Assembly (NCBI RefSeq): GCF_033115175.1
Contig: NC_084831.1
Coordinates: 78,687,502 to 78,751,501 of the forward strand
DNA: 64,000 nt
Reading direction: 5' to 3'
From: Lepus europaeus
Lineage: Eukaryota > Chordata > Mammalia > Lagomorpha > Leporidae
The position numbers and the translations under genes were made by a program. Below the pieces are notes generated by a model. It did not search any database, was not told the origin of the DNA, and worked only from the letters and a program-made list of their open reading frames with translations. Positions 59,906 to 64,000 of the stretch are shown piece after piece (within the stretch, counting starts at the first letter, position 1; each line of letters starts with the position of its first letter).

Positions 59906-60576
59906 AATGTAAAAAGCTTTCAATAAAGATAGCTATTATAGGAATGTGGAAGGAGGGTAGAAGAAACCATTTCTAACTGATAAGATAATATACAAGGAGG
60001 ATTTAATCCAGGTAGGAGGATTTCAATAGGTGGAGCTTTAATTGCTGCTTAATGATTTATTCCAAACTTCCTGCCAGATACCAGATGCTGTGTTGAGCAA
60101 GAAATTCTATTCCAAGTGATGCTAAATGATAAATTTGCTATAAATAGTTGGAAGAAAAATGTAGCCCGTTCTGAGACAGGCATTCCTGAGTTTATTGGCA
60201 ACAAAACATGTGGTGAAATTCAGGTATTTCAACACTTTGTGAAGAGTCTAGTAAATCCTATCTCCAGGAGTGGCTCCCAGATTTAGGAGAGAGGGATCAG
60301 GAGGGGGCAGGGCAGTGGGTATGGGCCTGGGCAAAAGCTCTAAGAACATTTGCAAGTGCACCCCAAAACTAGGACATTGCTGACGCTGGTGCGGGAGACT
60401 GTGAGGAGGGGTCCCTCCCTCTGCATGCCCTTAGAGAACTTTTCTTTTGGGGGGCTGCAGACAAGTGCCCAGGGTTGGAAGGTTTGAAGGTAATATGCCC
60501 GTGTGCCAGGAAGAGGCTGCTGGAGGAGGGGCTAGATATCCCAGTCTAACAACTGCCTAGGAAGAACATCTATTTC

Positions 60577-60921
60577 TTTTTTTTTTTTTTAAGATTTATT
60601 TATTTGCAAGTTAGAGTTACACAGAGAGAGGAGAGGCAGAGAGAGAGAGAGAGGGAGAGAGGTCTTCCATCCACTGGTTCACTCCCCAGATGGCCGCAAT
60701 GGCTGGAACTGTACCGATCTGAAGCCAGGAACCAGGAGCTTCCTCCGGGTCTCCCATGCAGGTGCAGGGGCCCAAGGACTTGGACCATCTTCTACTGCCT
60801 TTCCAGGCCACAGCACAGAGCTGGATTGGAAGTGGAGCAGCTGGGTCTCAAACCACCGCCCATGTGGGTTGCCAGCGCTTCAGGCCAGGGCGTTAACCTG
60901 CTGCACCACAGCGCCGGCCCC
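60577..60921 (-). mobile_element. CSINE, full length
   Basis: Perfect duplication agaacatctatttc at 60563 and 60922; head 'caccacagcgccggcccc'. Confidence 0.97.
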
Positions 60922-60954
60922 AGAACATCTATTTCACACACAGTCTGAGCCAAG

Positions 60955-61140
60955 TGCTTTCTGTCTGCTGTGGCAATTGAATTCTCAAATAGTCCTTTGA
61001 AGTGGGCTTTATTATCTTCACTTTATAGACGGCAAAGCTAAAGCTTAGGCAACATGATTTGCCCAAAGCCAATCTTCTACCAAGTGGCAGAATCACTATT
61101 CCATTGCAACCCCACCTGATAACCAGGCCAGTGTTCTTAA
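60955..61140 (-). mobile_element. MIR SINE
   Basis: Complement of the MIR core: 'tattatcttcactttataga', 'gatttgcccaaagccaat', 'agtggcagaat'. Confidence 0.8.
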
Positions 61141-61144
61141 TTAT

Positions 61145-61925
61145 TAGCTGTAGACTGACCTTGCTGCTTCAGAATTTAAAGATTCTGAGAATTAGGATAC
61201 TGGAACATTCCCTGGGGAAGGGCTGAAGGTTTTGTGCATTTAACTCTTCTCTGTGCAAGAGGTAGGAAAAAGAAAAGCCAGGAAATTTATCCTGGGGTTT
61301 TCCCACTCTTTATATGGGAAAATGAGCACTCCAGAATAGGCAAGCAAGAGACCCCCTCAGGCTCTTGATGGACACTGAACTGTAGCCTAATAAGAGCACT
61401 CTGCGGCCAACTGAGGCAGAGGAGGCCAGCCACGGGCCCGCTGCACAGGGCCTAGGCCTGCACTTGGTGGAGCAGGACTCCGAGAGATGGCATCCACATG
61501 ATGACATGATAAAGCGGAAGCCAATGTTCAGGAATGTAGGGAGGGCCTCACAGTCTATGGTGAGTTTTCCCAGGGGTGCTCTCCTCAGGCGAGTGAAGAG
61601 TGAAGGGTGGTGGCTAGCAGCCTGCACCTGAGTGGAGCTCTTCATGGGTCTATCATGTTCAGAAAGAACCTTGCAAATGAGAGTGCCGGTTCCTGCTGAG
61701 TCCCCCTGGGCAACAGTGAGGGTGTCTGGAAACCGGAAGGGTAACCAATGCGAGTCTCAGAAAGAGGAAGAGGTGTTCTTGCTAACTGTGGGCCAGGCAG
61801 AATTCCAGGAAGGAGTAGTTAAAGGAGCAGCTGCTGAGTGCCCAGAGAGGGAAAGCGTGGTAAGCCAGACTTTCTGTGTGGCTTCCCTCAAAATCAGTCA
61901 TTTCCCTTCCTCCGGAGCCAAGCTC
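61145..61925. other. Intergenic, nothing identified
   Basis: Open frames of 111 (-) and 128 (+) codons here have no recognisable domain or splice context. Confidence 0.45.
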
Positions 61926-61930
61926 AGACT

Positions 61931-62030
61931 CAGTGGTTCTCAGTCTGGGCTATATCTGAGGATGACTTGGGAGCAGATGTCCCACTTCTCTGGAAGTCTC
62001 AGCAGTGGTGATTTTTAAAAAAATTAAACT
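61931..62030 (+). mobile_element. MER5-like hAT fragment
   Basis: 'cagtggttctcagtctgggc' and the following text match the end of the MER5 family. Confidence 0.6.
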
Positions 62031-62116
62031 GTAGTGATTGTTTAGCAGAATTATGTCTTTTATTAAGATAGAATACACATATCATATACTTTATACATTT
62101 AAAGTGTTTAATTCAA

Positions 62117-62409
62117 GGATAAGTGTTTGGCATAGCAGTTAAAATGCCAGTTAAGACACTAGCATCCAATATTGGAATGCCTGGGTTCAAGTCCTGGCTC
62201 AATCCCAAATGCAGCTTCCTCCTTACGCAGCCCTTGGGAGACAGCAAGGGATGGGTCAAGTAATTGAGTCCCTGCTATCCACGTGAGATACTCAGATTTA
62301 GTTCCAGGCTCCCAGCTGTCAGTTTTGGATTGGCCTAGTCATTTGGGGATTAAATCAGTGGATGAGAGAACCCAGTTTCTCTCTGCATTTCAAATAAGTA
62401 AAACTTTAA
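62117..62409 (+). mobile_element. Old CSINE in L1
   Basis: 'aagtgtttggcatagcagtt' head; tail TTTCAAATAAGTAAAAC; diverged duplication around tttaaagt. Confidence 0.85.
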
Positions 62410-62420
62410 AGTATACAATT

Positions 62421-62740
62421 TGGGCCTAGCATTGTGGCTCAGCAGGTTAAGCTGCCACCTATGATGCTGGCATCCCATATGAGCACCCATTCGAGTCCAC
62501 CAGCTGCTCTACTTCCAATCCATCTCCCTGCTAATGCACTTGGGGAAGCATTGGAAGATGGCCCAAGTGCCTGGGGTCCCTGCACCCCCATGGGATACTC
62601 AAATGGAGCTCCAGGCTCCTGGCTTTGATCTGGCCCATCCCAGGCTGTTGCAACCATTTGGGAGATGAACCAACAGATGAAAGCTGTCCCTCTCTGTCTG
62701 TCTCTCTGTAACTTTGCCTTTCAAATAAATACTAAAAAAA
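62421..62740 (+). mobile_element. CSINE inserted at nearly the same L1 site
   Basis: Head GGGCCTAGCATTGTGGCTCA; duplication ttaaagtatacaattt / ttaaagtatacactta. Confidence 0.92.
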
Positions 62741-62956
62741 TTAAAGTATACACTTAAATGGATTTTATTGTATTCATAGAGTTGTACAGCCATCACTGCA
62801 GTACCTTTTCATCACCACCACAATCTTCACCTTTCCATCCTGAGGCATCTGTTAGTCTCCTTTCTGTCTCTGTGGAGCTGTGTAAACCCCACATTCACCA
62901 TAAATGGAATGATACAATCTGTGGCCCTTGTGCCTAGATTCTTTCACTTAGCATAC

Positions 62957-63264
62957 TTTTTTTTTTAAATTTACTTATTTATCTGAAAGGCAGACTTAGA
63001 GGGAGAGAGGTCTTCCATCTGCTGGTTCACTCCCCAAATGGCTGCAATGGCTGGAGCTGGGCCAGTCTGAAGCCAGGAGCTAGGACAGGAGCTTCTTCCA
63101 GGTCTCCCAAACAGGTGCAGGGGCCATTTTCTACTGCTTTCCTAGGCCATAGCAGAGAGCTGGATCAGAAGTGGAGCAGCCGGGACACAAGCCAGCGCCC
63201 ATATGGGATGAGATGCCAGCACTGCAGGTGGCATCTTCACCCAGTATGCCACAGCACTGGCCCC
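62957..63264 (-). mobile_element. CSINE in L1
   Basis: TTTAAATTTACTTATTTATC start, body, head 'tatgccacagcactggcccc'. Confidence 0.93.
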
Positions 63265-63349
63265 AGAATGTCATTCTTAACCCCTTTGCATCAGCATGCT
63301 TTTTCCATTACCTGTGTGGTTCCTCTCAATGATCATTCTTACTTCTAGG

Positions 63350-64000
63350 ACACACCAGGAAACAGCTAAGGGAGAATTCAGTGTTGTGTAACTCCCCTGA
63401 CCTTAGTTTTAATCCACTTGAAGCAACCCATCCTTGCCCCGTTTCCCATCCTGACCTCCCTCTTTGTGGTTTCTCTGGTTTTCAGCCTTACTTTTACCTG
63501 GGCTTGAGTCACTCCTTTACACTTGATGTTCAGGTTCAGGAAAGTTGTTCTACCATGTACTCCTGGTTCCTCATCTGCCCAGCAAAAAAACTAAGAAGTA
63601 AAGATGGGGTATTGGGAAACACAACATTTAAAGAAAAAGAAATAACAACCTCTTATCTCTGAGACTAATTGATGAAAAGGATGCAGAGTGCTTAGTGTCT
63701 TGCATAAACCATGCAGGCAATAGGTGTTAACACTGACCACTGTCTCGCTCTTCTTGAGACTTGCTCTTGTTAGGAACTTAGCCTTCAGATCTCGTGCTTT
63801 TCTGCACCATCTGCTTGATGATGACCTCAAGTCCCCAAAGCCACAATGCAGCTTCTTCCTTCAGCCCCGCTGCCTGGAAGAAACCCAGCCTCAGGGTGTC
63901 TCCCAAGGAGCCAGTCTCTTCTGGGCTGTGCACACAGCCCCTTGTCCTACCCGTAGGGCAGAAATGAAAGTCACTATGGTGAAGGAATAGGAGTTGATTC
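63350..64000. other. Intergenic, nothing identified
   Basis: Right end of the window; no exon of a neighbouring gene was recognised. Confidence 0.45.

Larger units (their letters stand above)
62045..63345 (-). mobile_element. Ancient L1 (L1M type) 3' region with three SINEs
   Basis: Complement of the L1M 3' UTR: 'ttttattaagatagaataca', 'tagagttgtacagccatcac', 'taaatggaatgatacaatct', 'ctttcacttagcata'. CSINEs interrupt it. Confidence 0.72.

Noticed and set aside
61310-62018. Overlapping frames of 111 (-) and 128 (+) codons
   Set aside because: No recognisable domain, no splice context, and the plus frame runs into a MER5-like fragment.

Overview
This is a stretch of mammalian nuclear DNA, almost certainly from a lagomorph such as rabbit. 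The main evidence is about 75 copies of the tRNA-derived C-family SINE (CSINE) of rabbits and hares. Each copy has a tRNA-like head, a body with recurring phrases (in minus orientation 'gaagccaggagccaggagct' and 'cccaaggacttgggccat') and an A-rich or AAATAAAT tail. Lagomorph-type L1 3' ends are also present. The family names come from my memory of these repeats, not from a search.

Two host genes are present, both on the minus strand. C1orf52 (24548-31197) has three coding exons that join to exactly 182 codons. BCL10 (36347-53716) has three coding exons that join to exactly 233 codons. Both lengths match the human proteins as I remember them. Every splice junction has GT/AG ends and the reading frame stays open across the joins. 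Each first exon lies in a CpG-rich promoter (about 30640-31340 and 53190-54260). BCL10 is the CARD adaptor that links CARD-coiled-coil scaffolds to MALT1 in NF-kB signalling. C1orf52 encodes a small, charged UPF0690 protein of unknown function. The pair is adjacent in the same order in human 1p22.3. The outer human neighbours, SYDE2 and DDAH1, are not seen here.

The left flank (1-24 kb) is intergenic. It holds a processed HMGB1 pseudogene (about 1350-2765), an ancient L1 (about 5.4-7.5 kb) with SINEs inside it, dense CSINE clusters, and a 33-nt U2 snRNA fragment with 16-bp target-site duplications (21598-21662). C1orf52 intron 2 and its last exon lie in the longest SINE-free stretch (about 23.5-27.5 kb). 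BCL10 intron 1 is about 14 kb and repeat-rich. It holds a lagomorph L1 3' end, a processed CHCHD2 pseudogene split by a SINE, a pogo/Tigger-like DNA transposon, and an unassigned open frame near 48.6-49.0 kb.

The right flank (54.3-64 kb) is intergenic: CSINEs, a MaLR-type LTR fossil, older repeats and an ancient L1 3' region.

I saw no CRISPR array, operon or prokaryotic system, and I do not think the window contains a new protein system. The most unusual items are the truncated U2 insertion, several cases of SINEs inserted at or beside earlier SINEs, a short inverted-repeat element family in four copies, and two coding-like patches I could not assign.
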